From Rhizoclosmatium globosum (taxonomy: Eukaryota; Chytridiomycota; Chytridiomycetes; Chytridiales; Chytriomycetaceae), in assembly GCA_002104985.1 (NCBI GenBank), contig MCGO01000095.1, positions 62,001-126,000 of the forward strand: a stretch of 64,000 nt of DNA, written 5' to 3'. A model generated the notes under the pieces. That model did not search any database and was not told the origin of the DNA. It saw only the letters and a list, made by a program, of their open reading frames with translations. Of this stretch, positions 45,768 to 55,831 are shown in pieces. Each line of letters opens with the position of its first letter. The stretch's first letter is position 1. The position numbers were made by a program, and so were the translations under genes.

Positions 45768-46737
45768 TCAGGATTCAATCTTCTGCGCAATTAGTTTCTC
45801 ACTCACGTCCCACAACTTTGTTGCCATGTCAGCGTCAGTTGCCTTAGGGTGCATATTCTCACCCTGACTCAACTTACAATCGTAATAGTAACCCCCCTTC
45901 ACAACATCTGGGCTCAATGCACAAAGAACAGTGGTAGAAGCACCCTCAGGAATACTCTTGAATCTCTCCTTAAACATTCCCGAACCAAGAGCTCTGCGGA
46001 AAATAAGGCCAGCCATTTCACCAATGTTTGTAATTCCAATATGGCGCTTGAGGTCGGTACCACTGACGGCGCCTGGGTGCAATGAGACGGAGATGATGTT
46101 TTGCGCGGCGTAGCGTGTGTTCAATTCTTTTGAGGACGTTCGCGAGTTTGCTGTGGCCGTAACGTGCCCATGGCGTGTATTCTTTTGCAGCGTCCAGGTC
46201 TTCGAAGAGAATTCCTTCGAGTGGAGCAAAGATTTGGGCACCAGAGGAAAGGGTTACGATTCGCGATGGAGACGCGGGAGTTGCGGTCTTGATGAGGAGA
46301 GGGAGGAGTAACTGAGTCAAATAGAAATGGCCAAGATGGTTTACACCAAATTGGGTTTCAAAGCCATCAGTTGTAAATGACTTTGGGCACGCCATGACAC
46401 CGGCATTGTTGATCAAAATGTTGAGTTCAGTATGGTGAGCAAGGAACTGAGCTGCAAATGCCTTGACTGATTTGAGGGAAGCAAGATCCAATTCGTAGAA
46501 AACAACAGTGGCAGTTGGATACGCTTTCTTGATTGCATCGATCGCAGACTGGCCATTTGTTTCTGATCTGGCAGTGAGCATAACGGTGGCTCCATGGCCT
46601 GCGAGTTGCTTCGCGGTTTCAAGGCCCAGGCCAGTGTTTCCTCCCGTAATTAGGATGGTCTTTCCTTCAAGTTCGGATTGAAAGGCTTTAGCGACTTGTT
46701 CGGCCTCGGAGGAGGCAGAGAAGGTTGTGATACCCAT
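45768..46737 (-). pseudogene. SDR7C short-chain dehydrogenase, copy 1, frameshifted
   Basis: The frame from ATG 46737 carries ILITGGNTGLGLETAKQLAG, NILINNAGVMACPKSF and the catalytic YGHSKLANVL, then leaves the family frame at about 46130. The rest (SKELNTRYAAQNIISVSLHP, SIPEGASTTVLCAL, DVSEKLIAQKIES) is in another frame to 45768. Compared with copy 2 (ANVLFAKELN), about five bases are missing at the junction. The catalytic part is encoded before the break, so a shortened protein with an altered end could be made. Confidence 0.75.
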
Positions 46738-46869
46738 TTGGATAGTTTGAAATCAGCTTATTTTTGAATGTGTGCCCAGTTTCCACTATCTAACTTATAA
46801 TTCTAACTAAGACTAATAGATTTGTCTATCAAAATAAATGAACAACGTAAAAGATAAGTGCGAGTCAAA

Positions 46870-47853
46870 TCAAAGCTTTTCAGCGATAAGCTTCTCGCTC
46901 ACTTCCCACAACTTATAAGCCAATTCCACATCATTTGCTTTAGAATGCAAGCCTTCTCCCTTACTCATCTTGCAATCATAGTAATATCCTCCTCCTTCGA
47001 CGGGTCCCAAAGCACAAAGGACAGTTGTAGAAGCTCCTTCAGGAATGGTCTTGCTCCGTTCAGTTAGATTACACAAGAGCTCCTTGGGTCTTTTGAGAAT
47101 ATTGGCAACGGCATTCATCAAACTTGAAAAGCTTGAGTAGCGGTACAAGTCAGATGAGAAGATCACACCTGGGTGGAGCGAAACGGAGACTACGTGCTGC
47201 AATCTGTAGCGATTATTAAGCTCCTTTGCGAAAAGGACGTTGGCGAGCTTGCTGTGACCATAGCGAACCCATGGGCTGTATGCTTTGGAGGCGTCCAAGT
47301 CATTGAACAAGATTCCTTCCTTTGGAGCGAAAAGGTGCTGTGCAGTGGAGGAGAGATTCACAATACGGGCTGGAGTCTGGGCAGTTCCAGTCTTGAGAAG
47401 AAGCGGAAGAAGGAGTTGAGTTAAATAGAAATGGCCAAGGTGGTTCACGCCAAATTGGGTTTCAAATCCATCGACAGTCAGCGACTTTGGACAGGCCATG
47501 ACACCCGCATTATTAACCAGAATGTGTAATTGAGAGTGGTTTGCGATGAACTGATCGGCAAATGCCTTGACTGATTTAAGAGACGACAGATCGAGCGAGT
47601 AACAGACGGCATTGGCAGTTGGGTACACCTTCTTGATCGAGGCAATTGCTTCTTCGCCGTTCTTTTCTGAGCGAGAAGTCAGGACAACTGTGGCGCCGTG
47701 GCCCGCAAGTTGTTTGGCGGTTTCAAGCCCAATTCCGGTGTTTGCCCCGGTAACGATAACTGTCTTTCCGAGGCAGTCTTCTTGGAAGGCATCGGCGACT
47801 TGCTCGGCGGTTGAGGCTGCAGTGAAGGTGGGCGGGGTTCGGTCTTTGCTCAT
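46870..47853 (-). CDS. SDR7C short-chain dehydrogenase (RDH11-14-like), copy 2
   Basis: A single intact exon of 327 residues. Motifs: VIVTGANTGIGLETAKQLAG (NADP site), HILVNNAGVM, IVNLSSTAQ and YGHSKLANVLFAKEL (catalytic Tyr/Lys), then VSLHPGV. The group contains retinol dehydrogenases and related carbonyl reductases. It is the only unbroken member of the three-copy array and the likely functional one. Confidence 0.87.
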   Translation of the reverse strand: MSKDRTPPTFTAASTAEQVADAFQEDCLGKTVIVTGANTGIGLETAKQLAGHGATVVLTSRSEKNGEEAIASIKKVYPTANAVCYSLDLSSLKSVKAFADQFIANHSQLHILVNNAGVMACPKSLTVDGFETQFGVNHLGHFYLTQLLLPLLLKTGTAQTPARIVNLSSTAQHLFAPKEGILFNDLDASKAYSPWVRYGHSKLANVLFAKELNNRYRLQHVVSVSLHPGVIFSSDLYRYSSFSSLMNAVANILKRPKELLCNLTERSKTIPEGASTTVLCALGPVEGGGYYYDCKMSKGEGLHSKANDVELAYKLWEVSEKLIAEKL

Positions 47854-47974
47854 TGATTTGTCTCTGGTTTCTTCAACCCAGGCTTGAAAGTTTGAAAACG
47901 TGATGTTTAACTTTACTAATAATGCCTCATGGATGGAAAGGAAAAAGATAAATATTGAAGTGAATACGCAGAGG

Positions 47975-48954
47975 CTACTTTTTCAATGCGTCAGCAACAA
48001 GCTTCTCACTGACATCCCACAAGCGTTTCGCCAAATCAGCATCACCAGCACGAGGATGCAACTTTTCCCCTTCACTGATCTTACAATCATAATAAAACCC
48101 TCCACCAGTAATATCGCTCCCAACAGCGCAAAGCACCGTAGTCGAAGCACCTTCCGGAATACTCTTGTTCCGTTCCCCCATCACAACGCCCAAGGCGCCT
48201 GGCTTCGTCAAAACCTGCCACACCGTATCAATCACATTCCAAAAATCAGAGTGCCTCTTCAAATCAGTCCCAATTATTACCCCCGGATGCACTGCAACAG
48301 AAATCAAGTTCTTGGAGGCATACCGTGCATTAATCTCCTTAGCAAACAACACGTTCGCGAGCTTTGCGTGGCCGTAACGAACCCAAGAGTTGTATGACTG
48401 GTCTGCGTTCAAGTCATCAAACATGATTCCTTCGGGCGGTGCATAAAGGAACTGGCCGACGGAGGAGAGGGTGACGATTCGAGATGGAGAAGATTTTGAG
48501 GCTGATTTTAGGAGGAGGGGGAGGAGGAGTTGGGTTAAGTAGAAGTGGCCAAGGTGGTTGACTCCAAACTGGATTTCAAAGCCGTCAGTAGTGAAGGTCT
48601 TTGGACAGGCCATTACACCGGCGTTGTTGATCAAGATATTCAGTGTTGAGTACGTTGCGAGGAATTGAGTAGCAAAGGCCTTGACTGATTGGAGAGACGC
48701 GAGATCCATTTGGAGAAAGGTGACGTTGGCTAAAGGTAAGCTTCCTTGATTGTTTTCACTGCGGCTTCTCCATTCTTTTCAGAACGAGAGGTGAAGATGA
48801 CAGTTGCTCCATGGCCTGCGAGTTGCTTCGCGGTCTCAAGGCCCAGGCCAGTGTTTCCTCCCGTTACTAGGATTGTCTTGCCTTGGATTTGTGATTGGTA
48901 GGCCTTTGCTACTTCTTCTGCGGTAGAGGCAGCCGTGAAGACTGTGGTTGCCAT
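47975..48954 (-). pseudogene. SDR7C short-chain dehydrogenase, copy 3, one-base frameshift
   Basis: ATG 48954 opens with ILVTGGNTGLGLETAKQLAG. At about 48735 a stop appears because one base is missing in a C run: restoring it gives the family sequence EAYPLANVTFLQMDLASL. The second frame (48709-47975) is open to the natural end and has NILINNAGVMACPKTF, YGHAKLANVLFAKEI (catalytic Tyr/Lys) and DVSEKLVADALKK. A single deletion makes either a recent pseudogene or a sequence error. Confidence 0.75.
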
Positions 48955-49602
48955 TGTCTTTTACCTTTTTTGTTTTTTGTTGAGTTTGTGATTGGGGGAA
49001 TTTGATTGCCTCTTTTCAATGAATCCATTTGAAATCCAAAAGCCACCACGTTGACTCAAAATTGACAAAAATACAGAATGCAAATAAATTATAAAAAGCT
49101 ATTGATGGACGAGTCAGTTCCATCATCAATACGAAAGAATTGTACAACTCAAGAACAATCCTTGTAGGCCAACAGCGGGTCCATTTTTATATTAAGTTGA
49201 AAGATGAACCAAAAAAATACAATGGATATCCGAAACGTAGGGCAGTAGCCGAAGCACCGAGTTGTTCACAGTACCTTGAAAAGTATGCGTCTGATTCTTT
49301 TTCAGTGTCTTTCCGTCGCTGAAAGTACAAGGACACTCTGAATCTTATGAGGCCTTGAGATTCGTGTCGGAGTTTACGTCCTGAAAAAATTGTTGTAAAA
49401 ATGACACTCGGTTACGAGAACACCTACTTTTCTTGGAATTTCGGACACGCTTTTTGAGGTTTTTTGGCATTCTTGCTTTGGAAATGCGGCTGCCATAAAG
49501 ATATTGATGTGGCTAGTTGAGGAACTGGTTGAATACCATTCTTTGACTACTACACACGGACTTCAATCAAAGTCTTCATCACCAAGTCTACACTTTCTGA
49601 AA

Positions 49603-49637
<35 letters not shown>

Positions 49638-49640
49638 TGT
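48955..49640. other. Intergenic stretch upstream of the small membrane-protein array
   Basis: It contains no gene I can support. A piece at about 49200-49290 is similar to 50990-51075 (both read cagt.gccgaa..accgagtt.ttca), showing that flanking DNA was duplicated together with the membrane-protein genes. It ends in the poly-T tract. Confidence 0.4.
49605..49636. repeat. Poly-T tract, 32 bases
   Basis: An uninterrupted run of 32 T. It directly precedes a decayed gene copy. No target duplication was seen around it, so I do not claim it is a retroposed tail. Confidence 0.9.
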
Positions 49641-49649
49641 TTTCAGGCA

Positions 49650-49860
49650 CGATGGTCAATGTAACTGTGTTATTTCAATTGAGAGGTTTTGATTTGGGAG
49701 AGTGTCGAACATATGTCTCTAATTTGGCAAAATACTATGCCTTGCATCCGGCACTTGTGCTATTCGACTCTTGACAGATTTTCGAGGATTGCAGAATGCA
49801 TTTTCTGTTTGAGAAGAAGAAAAAAGAATTTGTCAGATTTTTCAACTTACGTTGATTCCC
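49650..49860 (+). pseudogene. Decayed copy of the two-helix membrane-protein family
   Basis: Translation shows FDLGECRTYVSNLAKYYAL, which lines up with the loop of the gene at 50041 (VDLGDCKPTLANQVPVLAY). The flanks are out of frame and lack both helices. Confidence 0.4.
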
Positions 49861-50040
49861 AACACGTACAACCGCCATGAACATTTTAAGCAGTATCTTT
49901 GGAATCATTGAGTATCAAAGAATTGTCAATAGAGAGACTTAAAACAGATACAGTGCTCCCTTGGATTTTGGGCTTGTTGGATTTTTACCCATCGCACTTA
50001 CAATATCGTGGGTTTCAAAAGACCAATTTTTTCTTCGAAA

Positions 50041-50391
50041 ATGCCACTCTCGGAGGCAACCGCCTTCCTTTACCAACGCTTCAGCACCATGTGTCTTCTC
50101 GGGTTCGCAGGAATGACGTTCGAGATCCTCGCGTTTCTGCGCTGGCGATGTGTTGATCTTGGGGATTGTAAACCGACGCTTGCAAACCAAGTACCTGTGC
50201 TGGCATACATTTGCTTTGCTGCCTTGTCGTTTCTCGGGGCTGGTCTTTGTGCTATGCAACATTGGAGGGATGTTGAATTGTTGGTCAGTGTGCTTGCGGC
50301 AAGGGAACCGGCGCACGAGAGGGGAGACAGATTTGATAAGTACATGGATTTGAAAAAGGAGGAAGGTTGTGTTCAACAATTAGTTTGTTGA
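50041..50391 (+). CDS. Small two-helix membrane protein, family copy A
   Basis: 116 residues from ATG 50041. Helix 1: MCLLGFAGMTFEILAFL; a loop with two Cys (RWRCVDLGDC); helix 2: VLAYICFAALSFLGAGLC; then HWRDVELLVSVL and a charged tail. The same layout is found at 51143 and, more distantly, at 53465. I do not recognise the family, and no enzymatic motif is visible. Paralogues and decayed copies around it suggest fast turnover. Confidence 0.65.
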   Translation: MPLSEATAFLYQRFSTMCLLGFAGMTFEILAFLRWRCVDLGDCKPTLANQVPVLAYICFAALSFLGAGLCAMQHWRDVELLVSVLAAREPAHERGDRFDKYMDLKKEEGCVQQLVC

Positions 50392-50574
50392 GTTTGTATG
50401 CATAATAGACAGTAATATACTTTTAAATCTACCTCCTTCGTGGCTATGTTCCAAAAAGAATGAATTGAATGATGAGTCCCAGAAGAGAGATGGAGATTTG
50501 GCAATGAGATGCAATAGCGAAAAAATTCTTGCTGCCCACATTAAGGAGGAACGAACGGTTATCTAAACTGTCAC

Positions 50575-50815
50575 ACCGTGATGTACTCCGGCGTCTCTAT
50601 CAACGCTTCTTCATCTTACGTCCTTTTTGATTTGCGGATATGAGGTTCGAGATTATTGGCGTTGCGGTCTTTGATTTTGGGAAATGCAAACCGATACTTC
50701 CGAATCGAGTTTCCATGCTAAAATATTGTATTTCTTTTGCTGCTTTATCGTTTATTTGGGCTGGTGTTTATGCTGTATGACATTGGAGAGATTTTGAGGT
50801 GTTGTAGAGCGAATT
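50575..50815 (+). pseudogene. Decayed copy of the two-helix membrane-protein family
   Basis: DNA between 50590 and 50815 parallels copy A: frame pieces read FEIIGVAVFDFGKCKP, SFAALSFIWAGVYAV and HWRDFEVL, with stops and shifts between them. Confidence 0.6.
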
Positions 50816-51142
50816 AACTACAAAGAGCCTCGGTTCATGTGAGTGGAAAAAGTTCGGGGTATATGGCATACTATAAAGCGACAGTTAATAATAGTCGTTT
50901 GTTTTTTTGGCCATTCCCTCTCATTCAGCATGACAGTCTAGATTACGACCTTGGTTTTAAACCATCCCGACAACAGCTACAAGAAGCCAAAGCTATGCAA
51001 AAGGGCAAAACAAGAAGATGGAAAAGATGGAGATTTGAACCAAAGGCCAGTCGCCGAAAAACCGAGTTATTCAAGGTTCTCTTTAAGAAGGGACTAATTT
51101 TTCATTCAACATTTCCTCAGACTAAAAGTGCAAGGCACATTC

Positions 51143-51544
51143 ATGTTTACGAAGTTTTCTAGAGCGGCAGTTGGGGCTGACTTTTGTGTTTTGATTGTTT
51201 TGGCCGTTATGATAAAATTGATATTAACACAAATGCCACTCACGGATGCAAACACCTGTCTTCAGCAACGCTTTCTCGCTATATGTCTACTTGGCTTCAT
51301 GGGCACCGTATTTGAGGTTATGGCTTTGCTCCAGTGGCGTTGTATTGATCAAGGTCATTGTGAACTGACTCGTGCAAATGAAAGACCCATATTGGGATAT
51401 CTCTGCCTTGCGACTTTATTGTATTTCGCTGCGGGGGTTTGTACTATTCGATTCTTGATTGATGTGCATGTATTGGTGGATGTACCAGAACAAGAACTGA
51501 ATCTGCGGGAAATAGGAGAATCTGGCATAGAAAAGCTGTTATGA
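51143..51544 (+). CDS. Small two-helix membrane protein, family copy B
   Basis: 133 residues from ATG 51143 (a later Met aligned with the start of copy A is also possible). Segments: AICLLGFMGTVFEVMALLQW, then RCIDQGHCELTRANERP, then YLCLATLLYFAAGVCTI and DVHVLVDV. It has an extra hydrophobic N-terminus (ADFCVLIVLAVMIKLIL) compared with copy A. Function unknown. Confidence 0.65.
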   Translation: MFTKFSRAAVGADFCVLIVLAVMIKLILTQMPLTDANTCLQQRFLAICLLGFMGTVFEVMALLQWRCIDQGHCELTRANERPILGYLCLATLLYFAAGVCTIRFLIDVHVLVDVPEQELNLREIGESGIEKLL

Positions 51545-51643
51545 TGTTTTCTTTCAATGGCTCAAATAAATGACAATTGAGAAACCTGAAGTACTGTATG
51601 TCATATCATCAACACCACTTCATGTAATGCATTTACAAGTAAT

Positions 51644-52977
51644 TTATTCCGCAACAACTCGCACCTGCATAAAATCCCTCGCACAAACCACATTTTCAGA
51701 CCCAAACTCATTCACCGCCAACATGCGTACTTCATCCATAACACCAAGACTTTCCACAGACGAATCCCCCTTATACCGACTACTAAAATGATTCAAAACA
51801 AGTTTCCTCGCACCCACACGCTTCGCAAAGCGTGCGGCAAGGTCCGGTGTCGAATGTCCATGCTCCTGGGTCGTCTGAAGGACTTGATCGGGAGTCAGTC
51901 CTGATTCAATGTCTGACTTCAAACACGCATTTGTGGATTCGTGAATGACGAGGTCGACGATAGAAGGTGGGTCCAGTGTATCAATGAGCGTTGGGAAGGA
52001 GGAATCCAAAGCGTTAGATGTATCTCCAAGTATCACGACGCGACGTCCTCGTTTCGGAGGGTCTGTGTATTCAGAGGGGTGGAGGATAGTTCCGTCGGGT
52101 AGGTGGATGGGTTCGTTGCTTGATTTGAATTTTGCGAGGAGGGAGAGTGGGTTTTTGAGGTTGAGAGCTTCTTTGTTGCGGAGGAGGTGGGGAGTTATGA
52201 GATCTGCACGCAGTTTTCCGGGGAGGGAGGGTTCTGCGAGGAGGTAGCCGATTGTAGGGACTGTGTGGGGGATTGGGGCTGCTTTTATGGAGAAGGTGGA
52301 GAGTTTGGAGGGGGATTGGGAGGGGGAAGGTATTTTCCAGAATACGCCATCGTTGATTGTTTCAGGTTGGTAATCTTCACCGAGTTGTTCGTCGATATGT
52401 GGAGCTGTGGTTGATGGTGAGTCTGAAGGAAGGAGGAGTTCATGGATCACAAAGCCCCGCCCAATTCGCGACATTGTGTGAAGCAGGGCATTTCGCACAT
52501 AGTTTTTAGTTCCACTTGGACCGTAAATGTGGATTGGATTATTAGGGACTGTTTCGGCATCGAGTCGCACGACTGATCCAGCTGTGCACAGGAGACCAGG
52601 AAGGCCGAAGCAGTGGTCGCCGTGAAGATGGCTGTGTAATAATAAGCTACGATGCATGTAGTAGTTTGTAATAGCTGAATAGGGTGATCGTACGTGAGAA
52701 AGATGGCATTGATGCGAGCCAGTCGAGGCGTGCTTCCCACTTGAGTTAAGTCCAGTGGATCTTGCACAACCAACGAAGAGTCCGAATTCAATTTGATCAG
52801 TTGGTGCTGCGTTGCCTCGCCACAGTCAAACAAGAACACTTCTGTTCAGTTCAAATTCAGCTTTCCTTCACAACCGAGGAACTCAACCAAACCTCCTTCA
52901 ATCCGAAGTGCCAATGATGAATGGTTTCGTGTTGGTGATGGCTGCGCAGATGCCGTGCCAAGAAAGGTTATGTCCAT
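51644..52977 (-). CDS. ELAC1: tRNase Z (ribonuclease Z, ELAC1-like short form)
   Basis: Exons 52977-52893, 52841-52694 and 52631-51644 give 406 residues in frame. Metallo-beta-lactamase fold: MDITFLGTASAQPSPTRN, LFDCGEATQHQ, the zinc motif THLHGDHCFGLPG (created by splicing), RRVVILGDTSNA, EHGHSTPDLAARFA and LNHFSSRY. tRNase Z removes the 3' trailer of pre-tRNAs. It carries an insert of about 60 residues between the middle motifs. The closest upstream gene on the same strand is the ECM15-like gene. Confidence 0.88.
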
Positions 52978-53076
52978 TGAATCGGGTTTGTTGCGTGATT
53001 TTGTTGAGGCTTCGTTGATGAACGCAGATGGCACAGTCACCTTAGCATTAACGAGTATACTTCGCTTTATTCTTGT

Positions 53077-53393
53077 TTATTCACTCGTCCACATTGATAC
53101 ACTGCATCCAACTCTTGCAACACCCCCTTGCACATGCACAACATCCCGGCACTGCTTCACAACTTCCAACACTGCATTCCACTCTCCCGTCAAATTCGTC
53201 CCATTCGAATGCATCGTGTATTCAACTTTTAGTAAAGGACATTGTGTGTCAAGCACTTGTTTAACGAGTGCGATGTAAGATGAAACTATTGCCGAGGAAA
53301 CGATGTTAATCTATCAAAACTCAATGGCATGGAATACTCGCCTGAAGGTCCAACTCCCATTGGCGACAATGTAAAATCAGCAACCGTAAGCAT
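53077..53393 (-). CDS. ECM15/MTH1187-type (DUF77) thiamine-binding family protein
   Basis: Exons 53393-53321 and 53285-53077 give 93 residues. Family features: FTLSPMGVGPS, SSYIALVKQVL, VEYTMHSNGTNLTGEWNAVL and VVKQCRDVVHVQGGVARVGC, matching the small alpha/beta YkoF-like fold. Members bind thiamine or related pyrimidines. The intron is only 35 bp, very short but needed to join the frame (PLISSYIAL). The gene is too short and too split to stand out as an open frame, but the family wording is clear. Confidence 0.75.
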
Positions 53394-53464
53394 CGCACAG
53401 CTGTTACCTCTATTTCTGAACAGACGATAAATCTGTTCCGGAAAACAGCCACCCACATTTCATA

Positions 53465-53809
53465 ATGTTTTTGTCCATGACACCCTCGCACGCCTGCCTC
53501 CTGACCACGATCCTCTTCTTTATGAACGGAGCAAGCTTCCAAGTTCTTGCTGTCTTCAAGGCAGTGTGCACTCGATTCGGCGGATTCGATTCCGAGTGCG
53601 ATTCGATGTTGATGCAAGTCCCGTTTGAAGTGTACACTTGTCTGTCCTCGGCGTGTTTTGTCGCTGCGTTGGTTGTGTTTGTGAGCGTGTGGACGGATGT
53701 GTCGGAGCTTAGGAGGAAGGCGCAGTGGGTGGACTGTGACGGTGAGGATGATGTCGAGGATGTTCTGGGGCAGGTGCGATTGGTGGCAGATCTGGAACAC
53801 AAGGCGTGA
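53465..53809 (+). CDS. Small two-helix membrane protein, diverged family copy C
   Basis: 114 residues. Layout as in copies A and B: CLLTTILFFMNGASFQVLAVF, a Cys-containing loop (FGGFDSECDSMLMQVPF), helix 2 (YTCLSSACFVAALVVFVSVW), then TDVSELRRK and an acidic tail. Sequence similarity is weak; the shared FxxLAxF and W.DV.EL spacing is the argument. It is divergent from the ECM15-like gene, with 71 bp between starts. Confidence 0.55.
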   Translation: MFLSMTPSHACLLTTILFFMNGASFQVLAVFKAVCTRFGGFDSECDSMLMQVPFEVYTCLSSACFVAALVVFVSVWTDVSELRRKAQWVDCDGEDDVEDVLGQVRLVADLEHKA

Positions 53810-54262
53810 TCCTTTTAAGCTTTATGTATGTACTATGTATGGTGTATGGAGTAAAGCCTTGTGCCTCTTTCGTTGTGCTGAGGTGATCTTTGGCTTACGA
53901 ATCGCATTTCTGAATTGGCTGCAACACAAACGGAAACCTTTCATCTTTTCCTCTAAATCATGAAGTATTTTCCTTGTCCGTTGTTCCAAAAAGTGTCTTA
54001 CCTGAATTACAGCTTCGAGGTTCTAACATCCTTCTCAACAGTTGCATCGTAGAATTGATGCACCGATATCTGCGTGTCAATCAGAGTGATGCCAAAGTTG
54101 CGGTATAACATTGCCCTTCCAACAAAATCTCGAAGTTGCTTCACACCAGGTCGAAAGGATCCCACCCCGAATTCATCATTTACCAGAGAAATCTTTTATT
54201 TCTACTCAATTGGGAAATTTTAAAACATAGCTAGTTTTCACCAGTGGATTTCAAGAACGGAT
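53810..54262. other. Intergenic stretch with an unassigned open segment
   Basis: On the minus strand, about 54017-54193 is open and reads in part EFGVGSFRPGVKQLRDFVG, ending before a stop. No start, splice partner or known family is evident, so it is left unassigned. Confidence 0.35.
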
Positions 54263-55332
54263 TTAGCAAGTAATACCACAGATTGAACTGACCTCGCCGA
54301 CACAAGTACTGTCCCAAGAAGAAGTTCCACAGTAGCTATCCTGAGCAATAATAGCACCAACACAGTTGTCACAAGAAGAACTCAAAGCAACACCAGCAAC
54401 ACACTTGCTGTGAGCGCACGCGTTTCCGCCAGAACTAGCAGCAGCCACACACGCGTTGTTAGCATTGGACCAAGTCTTTTGAACCACATAAGTAACACCG
54501 TCTCCACCAACAGTAGTTCCTTGCTGAGCGTTACAGATATCTCCGTTCTCTCCGTTCGTCTGATCGTACCATGCGATTGGAGCCCCAATATTCGTGGAAA
54601 CACCAACGGCAGCATCGGTAACAGCTTCAGCAAGCTCGTGAGACGCGACGGAGAACATGTTGTTCATCTGGGATGGGTTGCTTCCGCAACCTCCTGCACA
54701 AGAACCTCCTTGGTCAGGAATAACTCCGTAAAAGAGGTACTGCGTGCCAACGTTCAAGGAAGAAATATCAATGGTTCCGTGATACGCGCAAAACACTGAG
54801 CAGGAAGCACCTCCGCCTTGAGTAATACTGATTCCTGGCGCAAAGTGAATTGGGTAGTATGTGTTCGCGGTTGGACTGATTTGGCCAGTTTGAATCAAAT
54901 TGGTGAGGAACGGTTGGATATCATTGACATCATCCAACGTCGTACTTGTAGCAGCAACTGAGAATCCTGGAACGGCGGATCCACGGTTCACGTTATACTG
55001 GGCAAACACGTCGTACCAAGAGGATTGAACTACACCAGCGTAAAAGGCATTGGTTTGAGACTGGTATTGTGCATCACCGTAGAAAATTGGGTGGACTTCA
55101 ACTAATGAGGGTTTCAGTATCCCATAATATGTGCGAAAATATACGCGGCATTACCGTTTGAAATAACTGGGCCACCGTAGTAGGTTAAATGAGTAGAGGC
55201 AGTGGCAAGATTCAATGCTTCGTGCTTTTTAACGCCGTCCTTCAAGTGCCACGAGACATTGTGTGGAAGAGGTCGAGTGGCTGGAGCGGCTGTCACGAAT
55301 GAAGCCACAGTAAGGACAAGAGAGAGGAGCAT
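54263..55332 (-). CDS. Secreted zincin-like protein with C-terminal Cys-rich domain
   Basis: Exons 55332-55155 and 55101-54263 give 338 residues. Signal peptide MLLSLVLTVASFVTAAPA. The middle part has YYGGPVISN, VHPIFYGDAQYQSQ and FYAGVVQSSWYDVFAQYNVN, then a metal-site-like SHELAEAVTD with a following IAWYDQTNGENGDIC. This fits a zinc-protease-like fold with a HExxE rather than HExxH spacing, so activity is uncertain. The last 50 residues are a Cys-rich module (CAHSKCVAGVALSSSC, CVGAII, DSYCGTSSWDSTCV) of a kind I know from myxobacterial secreted proteins. Likely an extracellular protein acting on the host or substrate surface. Confidence 0.72.
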
Positions 55333-55831
55333 TTTTTTAAAAGGTTTCTTTGTTTTGGTGTTTCGTGAGGACAAGACGGGCATACCGTCTGCTTTATATA
55401 GTTCTTTGGTGGCGTTCGCAATCAATCCGCCTTCAACGACAGAGGTCTCGTGGAATTAATTTTTAAAGGGAAATGCATTTTGAAAATGGCAACGTTGTGA
55501 TGTTTGCACTCCACAGAGCACTCTCAGGCAGGATCTAATAGCGCCGCCATGAACATTAGTATGAGTTGTTTGTGTTTTCGGTTGATACCACGTATCACAC
55601 TGGAAACTGTTTATTACACGTCCTGCTTTTCTGCATTTCTTTCATTGTCAAGTATTCTTGCCTTTTCCCATTTAGCTCTAGTCCCACTTCATTATCGAAA
55701 CAGAGTAGCTGGAGATGTGCGACCTTGTCAAGATCATTTAAGAAATTCGTGACAAACCTGCCAAGAAAAACTGTGATATTCTTCTTTCTCCTCCTTTATA
55801 TACGTCTCTACAATTAAATAATAATGGGCCA
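55333..55831. other. Intergenic stretch between zincin-like gene and ALG13
   Basis: An open plus-strand segment (55549-55752) has one hydrophobic stretch but no homologue that I recognise. The zincin-like gene's TATA-like tttatatag (about 55394-55402) lies upstream of its start on the minus side. Nothing else is supported. Confidence 0.35.

Noticed and set aside
49605..49636. Poly-T as proof of a processed pseudogene
   Set aside because: The decayed copy beside it also carries duplicated flanking DNA, which fits segmental duplication, and no target duplication was seen.
54017..54193. Open minus-strand segment of about 60 codons
   Set aside because: No start codon, splice partner or recognised family; not enough to call a gene.
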